Shown here piece after piece: positions 7,242-15,825 of a stretch of DNA of 64,000 nt; the stretch's first letter is position 1; every line of letters starts with the position of its first letter. Location of the stretch: assembly GCF_016595245.1 (NCBI RefSeq), contig NZ_JAENHM010000067.1:24196-88195 (forward strand). Reading direction: 5' to 3'. Under the pieces are notes generated by a model, which worked only from the letters and a program-made list of their open reading frames with translations, searched no databases and had not been told where the DNA came from. Both the position numbers and the translations under genes were made by a program. Origin of the DNA: Azospirillum endophyticum. Its GTDB lineage: Bacteria; Pseudomonadota; Alphaproteobacteria; Azospirillales; Azospirillaceae.

Positions 7242-8468
7242 ATGTCCATGGAGTCATTGATTCTTATGCTCGCACAGTCTCTTACCGGACTTACCGTTCT
7301 CGATTTCGGCCAGTTGATCGCCGGACCGGTCTGCGGGATGTGGCTCGCGGACATGGGCGCGACCGTCATCAAGATCGAGCCTCCCGGCGGCGAACTCGCG
7401 CGGCGGCTCGGCCCGCCCTGGCAGAACGGCGAAAGCCTGACCGCTCTGACGGCGAACCGCAACAAGCTGGGCCTCGGCATCGACCTCAAGCGGCCGGAGG
7501 CGGCCGGGGTGATCCGCCGACTGGTGGAGCGCACCGACGTGGTTCTGGAGAATTTCCGCCCCGGCGTCACCGCCCGCCTCGGCATCGACCACGCGGCCCT
7601 GTCCGCGGTCAAGCCGGACCTCATCACCTGTTCGCTCTCCGCCTATGGGCAGACCGGGCCGTGGACCGGCCGCCCCGGTGTCGACGGGATCATCCAGGCG
7701 GTCACCGGGCTGATGGCGGGGATCCCGGCCCCGGATGGCGGGCCCGGAAAGGTACCGCTGCCGCTTGCCGACATGACGGGCGCGCTGTTCGCGACGGTGG
7801 CGGTCCTGGCAGCCCTGCGGCGGCGCGATGCCACGGGCGAGGGCGGACATCTCGACGTCAGCCTGTACAATTCCATGCTGATGCTCCAGCAGTTGAACCT
7901 TGCCGCCTATCTGACTTCAGGCACGGTGCCGGAGCCGACGGGCAGCGCCGCTCCCTACGCCGCCGTGAACGAGGCGCTGCCGACCCGCGACGGCTGGATC
8001 ATGGTCGCCGCCTACCAGGATCGCCGGTGGCAAGCGCTCTGCGACCTCATCGGGCGCCGCGATCTCGTCGCGGATCCCCGCTTCGCGACGAATGCCGGGC
8101 GTGTCGCCGAACGGCCGGCGCTGCTTGCCGTGCTTCAGCCGATCTTTCGCCGGCGGACATCCGCCGAGTGGTTGCCGCTGTTGCGGGAGGCCGACATCGT
8201 CGCAGCCCCGGTCGCCGATTACGCCGAGGTCGTCGGCACCGAGCAGTATACGGCCAGTGGCATCGAGATCGAACTGGATCACCCGCGGACAGGCCGCTTC
8301 CGCATGCCGGGCTTCGCGCTGGGCACCCCCGGCGCGGCGCGGCCGACCGCACCACCCCCCCTCACGGGTCAGGATTCGCGCGTGGTCCTGCGACGCTTCG
8401 GCTTCACCGAAGCGGACGTGGACGCGCTCGTGTCGGATTCCGTGGTCTTCACTGGAGCAACATCGTGA
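7242..8468 (+). CDS. CaiB/BaiF-type (class III) CoA-transferase, catalytic Asp replaced
   Basis: A protein of 408 residues. ATG 7242 is chosen, with ATG 7248 and 7266 also in frame and no decisive ribosome site. Family features run in order: LTVLDFGQLIAGPVCGMWLA near the N-terminus, GATVIKIEPPGGE, the NRNKLGLGIDLK block, and ENFRPGVTARLG. Class III enzymes move CoA between carboxylic acids through an aspartyl-CoA intermediate. Here the position that normally reads DxxLxD shows LDVSLYNSM, with Asn at about residue 210 where the catalytic Asp is expected (the homologue at 59141 has AMLDCQ). It overlaps the enoyl-CoA hydratase by GTGA and is divergent from a LysR gene. Probable role: activation of an organic acid brought in by the MFS protein, unless the Asn has abolished transfer. 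Confidence 0.85.
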   Translation: MSMESLILMLAQSLTGLTVLDFGQLIAGPVCGMWLADMGATVIKIEPPGGELARRLGPPWQNGESLTALTANRNKLGLGIDLKRPEAAGVIRRLVERTDVVLENFRPGVTARLGIDHAALSAVKPDLITCSLSAYGQTGPWTGRPGVDGIIQAVTGLMAGIPAPDGGPGKVPLPLADMTGALFATVAVLAALRRRDATGEGGHLDVSLYNSMLMLQQLNLAAYLTSGTVPEPTGSAAPYAAVNEALPTRDGWIMVAAYQDRRWQALCDLIGRRDLVADPRFATNAGRVAERPALLAVLQPIFRRRTSAEWLPLLREADIVAAPVADYAEVVGTEQYTASGIEIELDHPRTGRFRMPGFALGTPGAARPTAPPPLTGQDSRVVLRRFGFTEADVDALVSDSVVFTGATS

Positions 8469-9283
8469 TACGCCCATTTCTACGGATCGAAAGGGAAGGC
8501 GGCCTCGTCCTCCTGACCATGGACGAGCCTGCAACCCGCAATGCTCTTTCACGGCCGGAGCAGTGTGACGACTTCATCGCGGCCATCGAGGCCATCAATG
8601 CGGATGCCGGCGTCCACGTGGCGATCCTGACCGGCGCCGGGCCGACCTTCTGCGCGGGCGGCAACGTCAAGGATATGCAGTCGCATCAAGGATTGATGGC
8701 CGGCGGGCCGATCGACATCGCGGAACGCTATCGGCGCACGCTGCAACGCCTCGCGCTCGCCCTTTACGGGCTGGAGGTTCCGGTCATCGCGGCGGTGAAC
8801 GGTCCGGCGATGGGGGCGGGCCTCGATCTCGCCTGCATGTGCGATCTGCGCATCGCGTCGCCGGCCGCGACCTTCGCGGAGACCTTCGTCAGGTTGGGGC
8901 TGGTATCGGGGATCGGCGGCGCGTGGTTCCTGCCCAGGGCAATCGGGCATGCCCGCGCGGCGGAACTGGCCTTCACCGGCCGGATCATCGACGCCGGCGC
9001 GGCGCTCGACTGCGGGCTGGTGTCGGAGATCGTTCCGGCCGACGGGCTGATGGATCGCGCCCACGCTTTGGCGGAGGAGATCGCGCGGAACTCCGCGCCG
9101 GCCTTGCGCTACACCAAGCGGCTTCTTCGCATGTCGGACCGCAGCGATCTGGCGGGATGCCTCGACGCGACGGCGGCACTTCAGACGCTGGCGCATCTGT
9201 CGCCGGAGCATGCGCTCTCGGTCGATCGCTACCTGGAAGAACAGGTGGTCCGCCGGGCGGCGCGTCGGCAATTGCCGGCCTGA
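8465..9283 (+). CDS. Enoyl-CoA hydratase/isomerase (crotonase family)
   Basis: A protein of 272 residues. The start is GTG 8465, overlapping the CoA-transferase stop as GTGA, with TGGAG seven to eight bases upstream; the two genes are translationally coupled. Crotonase landmarks: FCAGGNVKD (first oxyanion-hole strand, about residue 66), NGPAMGAGLDLACMCDLRIA (about residues 112-131) and RAIGHARAAELAFTG. By eye the Glu matching rat crotonase Glu164 is kept (AAELAF), while the position matching Glu144 appears to be Phe, so the chemistry may be isomerisation, hydrolysis or another crotonase reaction. With the CoA-transferase and the following aldehyde dehydrogenase it resembles a CaiB/CaiD-style module for an alpha,beta-unsaturated or hydroxylated acid; the substrate is not identifiable. 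Confidence 0.88.
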   Translation: MIRPFLRIEREGGLVLLTMDEPATRNALSRPEQCDDFIAAIEAINADAGVHVAILTGAGPTFCAGGNVKDMQSHQGLMAGGPIDIAERYRRTLQRLALALYGLEVPVIAAVNGPAMGAGLDLACMCDLRIASPAATFAETFVRLGLVSGIGGAWFLPRAIGHARAAELAFTGRIIDAGAALDCGLVSEIVPADGLMDRAHALAEEIARNSAPALRYTKRLLRMSDRSDLAGCLDATAALQTLAHLSPEHALSVDRYLEEQVVRRAARRQLPA

Positions 9284-9339
9284 ACGTGGTTCATCGGCGC
9301 TCTCCGGGCGCAGCATTTTGGAATGTGGGAAGAACAGGC

Positions 9340-10717
9340 ATGATCAAGGTCTACAATCCCGCCGACGGTTCGCTGGTCGGCGAGGCGCCGGAGATGGGCA
9401 TCGACGAGGTGCGGGCCGCCATCGACCGGACCTGCGAGGCGTTCAAGCCGTGGTCCCGCAGGCTGGCGAAAGAGCGCGGCGACATCCTGCGCCGCTGGTT
9501 CGACCTCGTCCGGGCGGACAGGCAGGCGTTCGCCGAAACCATCGTCCGGGAAAACGGCAAATGCCTGATCGAAGCGATGGGGGAGATCGACTATGGTCTC
9601 GGGTTCATCGAATGGTATGCAGAGGAAGCCAAGCGCGTCTACGGCGACACCATCCCGACGCACGCGAACGACGCCGCCGTGATGGTGGCCAAGGAGCCGA
9701 TCGGTCCGACCGCGGCAATCACGCCCTGGAACTTCCCCTTCATGATGATCACGCAAGGTCGCGACGGCGCTCGCTGCCGGATGCACGATGATCATCAAGC
9801 CATCGGAACTGACGCCTCTCACCGCCTATAAGCTGCTCGAATACGCACGGTCGGCCGGCATTCCCGAAGGCGTGTTCGAGATGGTGACCGGCGATCCCGC
9901 GGCTATCGGCGAGGCCTTCACCGGCAATCCGCGGATCCGCAAGATCTCGTTCACCGGCTCGACGGGCGTCGGCCGGCTCCTTGCCAGGAACAGCGCGGAA
10001 ACGCTCAAGACGATGACGATGGAATTGGGCGGCAACGCTCCCTTCATCATCTTCGACGACGCCGACATCGAGGAGGCGGTGAAGGGGCTGGTGGCCGCCA
10101 AGCTGCGCAACTCCGGGCAGGTCTGCATTTCGCCGAACCGCATCTATGTGCAGGACGGGGTTCACGACCGCATCGTCGAACGGCTGGCGGACAGGGTGGC
10201 ATCGATCCGTGTCGACCAGGGGCTGCAGAGCGATTTCGTCGTCGGCCCACTGATCAACCAGCCGGCTGTCGACAAGGTGGGCGCTTTGGTGGCCGACGCC
10301 GTCGAGCGGGGAGCGGTTGTCCGCAGCGGTGGCAAGCCGCACGCACGGGGCGGCCTGTTCTACGAGCCGACCATCCTCACCGGGGTCGATGACACGTTCC
10401 GGATGGCCCGAACGGAAATTTTCGGGCCGGTCTTTCCCATTTACCGCTTCCATGGCGAAGGCGAGGTGATCCGGCGGGCCAACGATACCGAGTATGGGCT
10501 GGTGGCCTACGCCTACACCCGCGATGCCGGCCGGTTTCTCCGCCTCTCGCGGGAGTTGGAAGCGGGCATGGTCATCCTGAATTCCGGATCTGTTGGAACC
10601 GCGTCGGTGCCGTTCGGCGGGGTCAAGCAATCGGGCTATGGGCGCGAGGGCAGCCATTATGGGATCGAAGAGTATGTGCAGGTGAAATACGTGTTGATGA
10701 GCGGCATGGCGAAATAG
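9340..10717 (+). pseudogene. Aldehyde dehydrogenase broken by a 2-base deletion
   Basis: Two reading frames together make one full NAD(P)-dependent aldehyde dehydrogenase of the succinate-semialdehyde/glycolaldehyde group (about 459 residues). The first half, from ATG 9340, runs through ITPWNFPFMMIT. The second half continues in the next frame at about 9757 with MIIKPSELTP, FTGSTGVG, MELGGNAPFIIFDDAD (general-base Glu) and GQVCISPNR (catalytic Cys). At 9751-9757 the DNA reads ACGCAAG where relatives encode Thr-Arg-Lys (ACGCGCAAG), so one CG/GC pair has been lost from a dinucleotide run. All active-site residues survive in the separate halves. It follows the enoyl-CoA hydratase by 56 bases and was probably the third enzyme of that operon. 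A sequencing error is possible. Confidence 0.8.
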
Positions 10718-11143
10718 GCCGTTTGGCGGCGGCTGACGGAGGCTTTCCGGCAAAGCGGGGGCGGTGTCAAGTTGACGTGCGACAGCAGGGTTTTGCTGAT
10801 TTGAAAACCTGCTTTCCAGCCTTCGCGTCATCCAGGCATTGCCCTTGCCGGCCGCTGAACCGCCACGCGTCGTCGTCGCGTCCTCGACCTGGGTGGTGTC
10901 CCCTGACGTGGCGTAGGCGGGCCGGTTATCCACAGCCGCTCCTACACCACCTGCCGGGACACGGCCCAAAGTCTTGGATTGCTGGGCTTCATCGGGGAAG
11001 TCGGCGCGGCTTCGTAACCGGATATTGCCGTCCTGCCGTTGCTGCTCGACCCTCGGGCCCGCCGATCGGTATAATGGCGCGGCCAAAGTCAGAGTCCGGC
11101 GGTGCCGGTTCCGCCTTCCTTCCGTCAGCGCCCAGGATCGTGA
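10718..11143. other. Intergenic region between broken ALDH and LysR
   Basis: A 426-base stretch without a convincing gene. It holds a hairpin at 10784-10813 (AGCAGGGTTTT / AAAACCTGCT, one bulged base) about 70 bases after the dehydrogenase stop, possibly a weak terminator. A perfect TATAAT at 11070-11075 lies 68 bases before the LysR start and is a candidate -10 element, although no good -35 box is seen at the right distance. The rest is undistinguished. Confidence 0.45.
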
Positions 11144-12040
11144 ATGCAAGCCCGCCAATTGGAAGTCTTCTGCATGCTGATGCGCTGTGGAACGGTCACC
11201 GGGGCGGCGGCGATGCTGAACATTTCACAGCCGGCCTTGAGCCAAATCCTGCTGCACGCCGAAGATCAGCTCGGATTCAAGCTGTTCGATCGGGTGCGTG
11301 GTCGTTTGGTGCCGACTCAGGAAGCCAGCGAGCTTTATCCGGAGGCTGAGCGGATCTTCTCGGAACTCGGGGCGTTGCGCCGGCGCACGGTCGACATGCG
11401 TCATGGCCGCACCGGCCTTGTCCGTCTCGCCGCCTCCGCCCCGCCATCCATGTCCATCGTTCCCAAGGCTCTGACGGCATTTCGCCAGGCACATCCGGAC
11501 ATCATCGTGCGGTCCCTGGTCGCCCCGATCGCGAACATCCTGGACATGCTGCGCAGCGGCGATGTTCTGCTGGGGGTGGCGATGAACGACATGCCCCGTC
11601 ATGACCTCGACGTCGAAACGGTGGGGCATGCCGGACTGGTCTGCCTCCTGCCCGAGGGGCATCGGCTGGCCGACCATGCCGAGGTCGGATTCGCCGAACT
11701 GGCGGAGGAGACGCTGATTTCCTATCGCGTGGACACGCTTCCCGGCCGGCTCCTGGCCGGGGCGGTCGAGGCCGAGGGGGGAGTCTACGCCCCGGCGGTG
11801 GAGATCGACCTGTCGATCACCGCCCTCCCGTTCGTCCGCGAAGGGATCGGGGTGGCGGTCGTTGACGGGCTTTTGCCATGGAGCCAGTTTTCCGGCATCG
11901 TCCAGCGTCCCTTCCGTCCCGAAATCCGGGTGCCCATCGCCATCCTGACCAGCAAGGAGCGCCCGCTGTCCGGCAGCCACGCCCTGATGCGCGACTGTCT
12001 GCGCCGCGCCGCCCACGCCCTGGAGCCGAGCGGCTTCTGA
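11144..12040 (+). CDS. LysR-family regulator (NocR/OccR-like)
   Basis: A protein of 298 residues from ATG 11144. The N-terminal helix-turn-helix (MQARQLEVFCMLMRCGTVTG, then AAAMLNISQPALSQ) has the QPALS recognition core seen in regulators of opine and arginine catabolism (NocR/OccR/ArgP side of the family), followed by a 200-residue effector domain. The 3' end converges with the DadA-like FAD oxidoreductase (stop to stop 29 bases). That neighbour and the Lrp gene beyond it suggest control of amino-acid or opine degradation, but this LysR may equally control a distant target. A TATAAT element lies 68 bases upstream. Confidence 0.87.
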   Translation: MQARQLEVFCMLMRCGTVTGAAAMLNISQPALSQILLHAEDQLGFKLFDRVRGRLVPTQEASELYPEAERIFSELGALRRRTVDMRHGRTGLVRLAASAPPSMSIVPKALTAFRQAHPDIIVRSLVAPIANILDMLRSGDVLLGVAMNDMPRHDLDVETVGHAGLVCLLPEGHRLADHAEVGFAELAEETLISYRVDTLPGRLLAGAVEAEGGVYAPAVEIDLSITALPFVREGIGVAVVDGLLPWSQFSGIVQRPFRPEIRVPIAILTSKERPLSGSHALMRDCLRRAAHALEPSGF

Positions 12041-12069
12041 CGGCGGCTTTTGACGGTCGAGCATCCCAG

Positions 12070-13395
12070 TCAGAAATCGGCGACCTTGCCGGCGGAGAAG
12101 CCGGCGAAGCGGTCGGGGTGATAGGGCTCGGGATCGACGATGGGCGCCTGATCGGTGATGAGGTCGGCGATCAGATGGCCGGCGCCCGGTCCGATGCCGA
12201 AGCCGTGACCGCTGAAGCCTGCGGCCAGGATCAGGCCGGGCAGGCTGCCGGGCTCGCCGATCGCGGGAACACCGTCGGGCGTGCTGTCGATATAGCCGGC
12301 CCAGGCGGCGGTGATCGGTGTTTCCTTCAGGCCGGGCAGCAGGGCCATGGCCCGTTCGTGGGTCAGGCGGATGGTGCTACGATCCGGGGTAGGGTCCAGA
12401 ACCCGCACGCGCTCCATCGGGGTCGGTCGGTCAAGCCGCCAGCGCCGCAGCGTCTCATGGCCGGAGCGCATCCCTTCCAACCCGCCGGGCATCAGGCTGC
12501 GCCAGCGCCGGCTGAGCATCGGCATGAATTGCGGCGCGAAGCGGATCTGCTGCATGGTTGGATCGACACGCCCGCGCCCGCTGATCGCCAGCGTGTGGCC
12601 GCCGTCGCCGCGCCGGGTGATCGACACCGCGGCGGTGTGCAGGGCGTCGGGAAGACCGGTGGGGCTGGGGCCGACGGATAGGATCGACGAGCGGATGGAG
12701 GCGAGCGGGAAACGCAGGCCGATCTGGTGGCAGAAGGAGGAGGCCCAGGCCCCGCCCGCCAGGACAACCAGCTTGGTGCGGATGGTGCCCTTTTCGGTGA
12801 CGACGCCGCTGACCCGTCCGCCGCTGGTTTCCAGACCGCGCGCGGCACAGCCCTGATGTACCGTGCCGCCCCGTTTCATGATCGCCCGTGCCACGGCGGG
12901 GGCCGCACGGGCGGGATCGGCGATGCCGTCCGACGGCGAGAAGACGCCGCCCCTCCAGGGCCGGCCGGTCGCTTGACCGCGCTCGGCCGCTTGCGCGCTG
13001 GTCAGCATGTGGGTGGTGACGCCGACCGTCCGGGCGAAATCGCGCCAGCGCGCCCAGCCCACCAATTCCTGGTCGTCGTTGCTGAGATAGAGCAGCCCGC
13101 AGCGGCTGAAGCCGGTGTCCTCGCCGCTTTCGGCCGCGAAGCGCTCCCACAAATCCAGGCTCTTGGTCGCCATCGGCAACTCCCGCGCATCGCGGTTCTG
13201 CTGGCGGCACCAGCCCCAGTTGCGGCTGGACTGCTCCGCCCCGACCTGTCCCTTTTCCACCAGGGCCACCGACAAGCCGCGGCCGGCCAGGAAATAGGCC
13301 GCCCAGACGCCGACGATGCCGCCGCCGATCACGACGACGTCCGCGCGGTCGGGAAGGTGCTGGGAGGAGGCGATGCTTTGCAGAGGGGCGGGCAT
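12070..13395 (-). CDS. DadA-like FAD-dependent amino-acid oxidoreductase
   Basis: A protein of 441 residues from ATG 13395, with CGGAG nine bases upstream; in-frame starts up to 13542 would run into the divergent control region. The Rossmann FAD motif ADVVVIGGGIVGVWAAYFLA (about residues 18-37) is followed by ALVEKGQVGAEQSSRNWGW, the second FAD contact typical of the DAO/DadA/SoxB group. A C-terminal FAD segment reads GYIDSTPDGVPAIGE ... AGFSGHGFGIGPGAG. Members oxidise D-amino acids, sarcosine, opines or polyamine derivatives. Divergent from an Lrp-family regulator, the classic arrangement of dadA with its regulator. No DadX racemase is adjacent, so the substrate stays open. Confidence 0.85.
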   Translation of the reverse strand: MPAPLQSIASSQHLPDRADVVVIGGGIVGVWAAYFLAGRGLSVALVEKGQVGAEQSSRNWGWCRQQNRDARELPMATKSLDLWERFAAESGEDTGFSRCGLLYLSNDDQELVGWARWRDFARTVGVTTHMLTSAQAAERGQATGRPWRGGVFSPSDGIADPARAAPAVARAIMKRGGTVHQGCAARGLETSGGRVSGVVTEKGTIRTKLVVLAGGAWASSFCHQIGLRFPLASIRSSILSVGPSPTGLPDALHTAAVSITRRGDGGHTLAISGRGRVDPTMQQIRFAPQFMPMLSRRWRSLMPGGLEGMRSGHETLRRWRLDRPTPMERVRVLDPTPDRSTIRLTHERAMALLPGLKETPITAAWAGYIDSTPDGVPAIGEPGSLPGLILAAGFSGHGFGIGPGAGHLIADLITDQAPIVDPEPYHPDRFAGFSAGKVADF

Positions 13396-13583
13396 TGGGC
13401 GGGACTCCGAGTTCGGCGTTGAGCCATCTAGCCATGGCACGCGCATTGACGGGCGCTGCTTTGGGCAATTCAACGGCATTATCTTCTGTCTGGTCATGAC
13501 CGCCCGATGCATTGTTCTGCCGCAGGAAAGCCACTCCATCATCGACAGGCGGGCTGCGCGTGTTAAGCTGCCGTGGCGGAATC

Positions 13584-13602
13584 GGCAGAATTTTCTACTG
13601 CC
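13584..13602. promoter_or_regulatory. Candidate Lrp-type operator
   Basis: GGCAG-aattttcta-CTGCC is a dyad with a TTTTCT core like the A/T-centred sites bound by Lrp/AsnC regulators. It lies 39 bases upstream of the Lrp gene and about 190 bases upstream of the divergent FAD oxidoreductase start. Found by eye; a single copy only. Confidence 0.3.
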
Positions 13603-13640
13603 CTTTTCCGCTCTCCGTCCTCGAACCGGATAGGTTCCCC

Positions 13641-14117
13641 ATGAAGCTGGACCGCATCGACATCAAGATTCTGCATCAGCTCCAGAAGAACGGCCGGATC
13701 ACCAACGTGGAGTTGGCCGAACTGGTGAATCTGTCGCCCAGCCCGTGCCTGATGCGGGTGAAGAAGCTTCAGGTGGAAGGCTACATCGAAGGGTACACGG
13801 CCCAGATCAACGTCAGCAAACTCGGCCAGACCCTGACAGTCTTCACCGAAGTGACGCTGAAGAATCACCGGCAGGTCGATTTCGCTCGCTTTCTTGCCGC
13901 CGTCAAGAAGATCGAGCAGATGCTGGAATGCCATCTGGTGTCAGGCGGCTACGACTACATGCTGAAATTCGTCACGTCCGGCATCGGCGAGTATCAGGAG
14001 ATCATGGAGAAGCTGACCGACATGGATATCGGCATCGACAAGTATTTCAGCTATGTCGTGCTGAAATCGCCGATCGTGCGCGCCCACATGCCGCTGACCA
14101 CGCTTTTCCCGATGTGA
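13641..14117 (+). CDS. Lrp/AsnC-family transcriptional regulator
   Basis: A protein of 158 residues starting at ATG 13641 (MKLDRIDIKILHQLQKNGRI). Residues 5-60 form the helix-turn-helix with NVELAELVNLSPSPCLMRVK; residues 70-150 form the RAM effector domain, with VSGGYDYMLKFVT typical of the amino-acid-binding fold. It is close to the BkdR/PutR/Lrp subgroup that activates catabolic operons for single amino acids. Divergent from the DadA-like oxidoreductase (about 245 bases between starts), which is its probable target; the effector would be the oxidoreductase substrate or product. An intrinsic terminator follows directly at 14119. Confidence 0.9.
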   Translation: MKLDRIDIKILHQLQKNGRITNVELAELVNLSPSPCLMRVKKLQVEGYIEGYTAQINVSKLGQTLTVFTEVTLKNHRQVDFARFLAAVKKIEQMLECHLVSGGYDYMLKFVTSGIGEYQEIMEKLTDMDIGIDKYFSYVVLKSPIVRAHMPLTTLFPM

Positions 14118-14118
14118 G

Positions 14119-14138
14119 ATCCGACCGGCGGATTTTTT
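14119..14138 (+). terminator. Intrinsic terminator of the Lrp gene
   Basis: ATCCG-accgg-CGGAT followed by a run of T (14133-14138), beginning two bases after the Lrp stop codon. Confidence 0.6.
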
Positions 14139-14175
14139 CCTCGCGCGGCTTTGCGCCCTTGCGGGCGCGCGCCGC

Positions 14176-15825
14176 TCACGCCACCCGCATCCGGTCGGCG
14201 TCGATGTTCAGGGTGTCGAGCCAGGTCGGATCCAGCTTCGGCACCGACGAGAACAGCAGCTGCGAATAGGGGTGCTGCGGCTGCTGCCGGTCGGCGGGGA
14301 CGATGGTCTCCACCGTCTGCCCGCGATACATCACGATGATCTCGTCGCAGATCGCCTCGATCACCGACAGGTCGTGGCTGATGAAGACGTAGGACAGGCC
14401 AAGTTCGCGCTGCAGTTCCTTCAGCAGGTCGATGATCGCCGCGGCGACGATGGTGTCGAGGGCCGAGGTGATCTCGTCGCACAGGATCAGTTTCGGTTCG
14501 GCAGCGAGCGCACGGGCGAAGTTCACCCGCTGCTTCTGGCCGCCCGACAATTCGGCCGGGCGGCGGTGGCGCAGGGCGCGAGGCAGGCGGACCATGTCCA
14601 GCAGGGCATCGACGCGGGCGTCCCGAGCCTTGCCGCGCAGGCCGTGATAGAAGGTCAGCGGACGGCCGAGGATGTCCTCGATGGACTTGGCCGGGTTGAG
14701 CGCGGTGTCGGCGTGCTGGAAGACGATCTGCAGGTCGCGGAGCTGGTCGCGGCTGCGCTGGCGGGCGCTGTGCCACAGCTCCTTGCCATTGAACTGGATG
14801 TCGCCCTTGCAGGCCGGCAGGATGCCGGCGATGGCACGCGCCAGCGTCGACTTCCCGCAGCCGGACTCGCCGATGATGCCGAGGTTGGTTCCCGGCTTCA
14901 CCTGGAGGCTCACCCCCTTGACGGCGAGGACCAGCGGCTGCCCGTTCGACTGCGGCGGGCCGTAACCGGCGCTCAGCATGTTGATCTCCAGCAGCGGGGC
15001 GGTGCTGTTGGCGATGGGCAGGGTCGGACGGCCGCCGGTGTCGGGATGGAAGGCGTTCAGCAGCTCCCTGGTGTAGGGGTGGGTCGGGCGCGTCAGGATG
15101 TCGTGGACGCTGCCGGTCTCCTGCACCGCGCCGTTGCGCAGCACCATGATGCGGTCGGCGATCTGGGCGACCACCGCCAGATCGTGGGAGACATAGACGC
15201 AGGCGATCCGGCGCTTGGCGGTCACCGCCTTGAAGGCGCGCAAGACCTCCACCTGGGTGGTGACGTCCAGCGCCGTGGTCGGCTCGTCGAAGATCACCAC
15301 CTTGGGATCGCCGATCAGCGCCATCGCCGCCGCCAGCCGCTGCAATTGCCCGCCCGACACCTGGTGCGGATAGCGGTCGCCGATACCGTCGGGATCGGGC
15401 AGGGACAGGGCGCGGAACAGGGCGACCGCCCGGCGGCGGGCCTCGTCCGGCGGCATCAGGCGATGGATCCGCGTCACCTCGATGACCTGCTCCATGATGG
15501 TCGAGGCCGGGTTGAAGGCGGCGGCGGCACTCTGCGGCACATAGGCCACGGTGGTGCCGCGCAGGGCGGCCCGCTCCTTCTCCGGCAGCGTCGCCATGTC
15601 ATGGCCGTCGACCTTCACCGTTCCGCCGGAAATCCGGCAGCCCGGACGGGCGTGGCCCAGCAGGGTCATGGCCGCGGTGGTCTTGCCGGACCCGCTTTCG
15701 CCGATGAAGGCGACGGTCTCGCCGGCGGCGATGTCCAGGTCGATGCCCTTCAGGATCTGGATCCAGCGGCCGGAATCGGTGGTGGCCTCGACCGTCAGGC
15801 CGCGGATTTCGACGAGGTTCGTCAT
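14176..15825 (-). CDS. Fused two-domain ABC ATPase (DppD-DppF type), block A
   Basis: A protein of 549 residues with two complete ATP-binding domains, like YejF/GsiA and unlike the separate DppD and DppF. Domain 1 (about residues 4-255): Walker A GESGSGKTT, signature VSGGQLQR, Walker B KVVIFDEP, switch VSHDL. Domain 2 (about residues 285-545): Walker A GESGCGKST, signature LSGGQKQR, Walker B KLILCDEI, switch ISHDL. Each domain has the oligopeptide-family tail (HPYTRELL, HPYSQLL). The ATG overlaps the stop of the upstream permease (TGATG). It energises import by permeases 15825-17626 and binding protein 17733-19337. Almost identical to the protein at 23102-24751. Confidence 0.95.
   Translation of the reverse strand: MTNLVEIRGLTVEATTDSGRWIQILKGIDLDIAAGETVAFIGESGSGKTTAAMTLLGHARPGCRISGGTVKVDGHDMATLPEKERAALRGTTVAYVPQSAAAAFNPASTIMEQVIEVTRIHRLMPPDEARRRAVALFRALSLPDPDGIGDRYPHQVSGGQLQRLAAAMALIGDPKVVIFDEPTTALDVTTQVEVLRAFKAVTAKRRIACVYVSHDLAVVAQIADRIMVLRNGAVQETGSVHDILTRPTHPYTRELLNAFHPDTGGRPTLPIANSTAPLLEINMLSAGYGPPQSNGQPLVLAVKGVSLQVKPGTNLGIIGESGCGKSTLARAIAGILPACKGDIQFNGKELWHSARQRSRDQLRDLQIVFQHADTALNPAKSIEDILGRPLTFYHGLRGKARDARVDALLDMVRLPRALRHRRPAELSGGQKQRVNFARALAAEPKLILCDEITSALDTIVAAAIIDLLKELQRELGLSYVFISHDLSVIEAICDEIIVMYRGQTVETIVPADRQQPQHPYSQLLFSSVPKLDPTWLDTLNIDADRMRVA

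Noticed and set aside
9749..11158. A 469-codon minus-strand open frame across the second half of the broken aldehyde dehydrogenase and the following gap
   Set aside because: The part opposite the dehydrogenase is a shadow, and the rest shows no family motif or ribosome site.
14153..14168. GCGCCC-ttgc-GGGCGC hairpin as a terminator for the block A importer operon
   Set aside because: It lies just past the ATPase stop but is not followed by a T-run on the minus strand; kept out as too weak.
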